A DNA stretch of 13,450 nucleotides, taken from positions 1 through 13,450 of the forward strand of contig JBMNUL010000064.1 of assembly GCA_050946255.1 (NCBI GenBank), in the 5' to 3' direction. The stretch comes from JBMNUL01 sp050946255 (GTDB lineage: Bacteria > Actinomycetota > Coriobacteriia > Coriobacteriales > CADBOM01). A program made the translations under genes and the position numbers. Each line of letters starts with the position of its first letter. Position 1 is the first letter of the stretch. This document shows positions 13,245 through 13,450 of this stretch, piece by piece. The notes beneath the pieces were generated by a model. That model ran no database searches. It had not been told where the DNA came from and saw only the letters and a program-made list of their open reading frames with translations.

Positions 13245-13450
13245 TTAAATTTCGAGAAGCTCGTCGACCAGCTTCTCAACGGCAACCTTCGAAGGAGAGT
13301 CAGAAGGAACCTGGCTGCTCGGCTTGCCGTCGCAATCGTATTCATAGACCGTCTCGTCGTTCGGAACGGTGCCAAGAAGCTCGAGCCCCTGCGCCTCGAT
13401 TTCATCAAGAACGCCTTTGGGCAGACCGCTCTCTGGAACCCTGTTCACAA
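13245..13450 (-). CDS. cooC: CooC-type nickel-insertion ATPase, C-terminal part
   Basis: Only the last 67 or so codons lie in the window; the gene runs off the right edge. The visible part begins with VNRVPESGLP, followed by LELLGTVPNDETVYEYDCDGKP and a short amphipathic C-terminal helix. This matches the end of the CooC/AcsF family of MinD-like P-loop ATPases, where N(R/K)V is the base-contacting segment and the G-x-(I/V)-P-x-D motif follows. Family members aid nickel insertion into CO dehydrogenase or acetyl-CoA synthase. Which of these it serves cannot be told here; its place before acsD fits either. The P-loop and the CxC nickel motif would be outside the window. Confidence 0.75.
   Translation of the reverse strand, partial: VNRVPESGLPKGVLDEIEAQGLELLGTVPNDETVYEYDCDGKPSSQVPSDSPSKVAVEKLVDELLEI

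Overview
The window carries most of the carbonyl-branch (methyl transfer and acetyl-CoA synthesis) gene cluster of a bacterial Wood-Ljungdahl pathway. Ahead of it lie a glycyl radical enzyme, a SecD-domain lipoprotein and an unknown membrane-anchored protein. The DNA is moderately GC-rich, with strong AGGAGG-type ribosome binding sites and a mix of ATG and GTG starts. The acetyl-CoA synthase is the long bacterial form with its N-terminal domain. An anaerobic bacterium is certain from the content. A Coriobacteriia (Eggerthellaceae-like) actinobacterium is my best guess from gene content and style, but this is inference and no marker gene settles it.

Layout, left to right. 45-920 (-): single-pass membrane protein with a long acidic linker and an unrecognised C-terminal domain. 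921-1405: non-coding gap with degenerate direct repeats, three tandem 19-bp units and a palindrome. 1406-2209 (+): lipoprotein whose body resembles the periplasmic P1 domain of SecD. 2425-4908 (+): 827-residue glycyl radical enzyme with catalytic Cys467 and radical Gly803, and no activating enzyme beside it. It converges on the minus-strand cluster.

5082-13450 (-) is read right to left: cooC-like ATPase (3' end only), acsD and acsC (corrinoid iron-sulfur protein subunits), acsE (methyltetrahydrofolate methyltransferase), acsB (acetyl-CoA synthase), acsV (RACo, the ATP-dependent reductive activator of the corrinoid protein) and a DUF3786 protein. AcsE passes a methyl group to the AcsCD cobalamin. 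AcsB joins it with CO and CoA on its A-cluster, whose seven ligand positions are all present. AcsV rescues AcsCD whose cobalt has oxidised. The CooC-like ATPase probably serves nickel-site maturation. The CO dehydrogenase gene (acsA) is not in the window.

The cluster's gaps are structured. A good intrinsic terminator lies between acsB and acsV, and a long perfect hairpin between acsC and acsE. A possible H-type pseudoknot or attenuator lies between cooC and acsD. Together these could set different doses for the abundant enzymes and the catalytic activator. No tRNA, rRNA, CRISPR array or insertion sequence was recognised.
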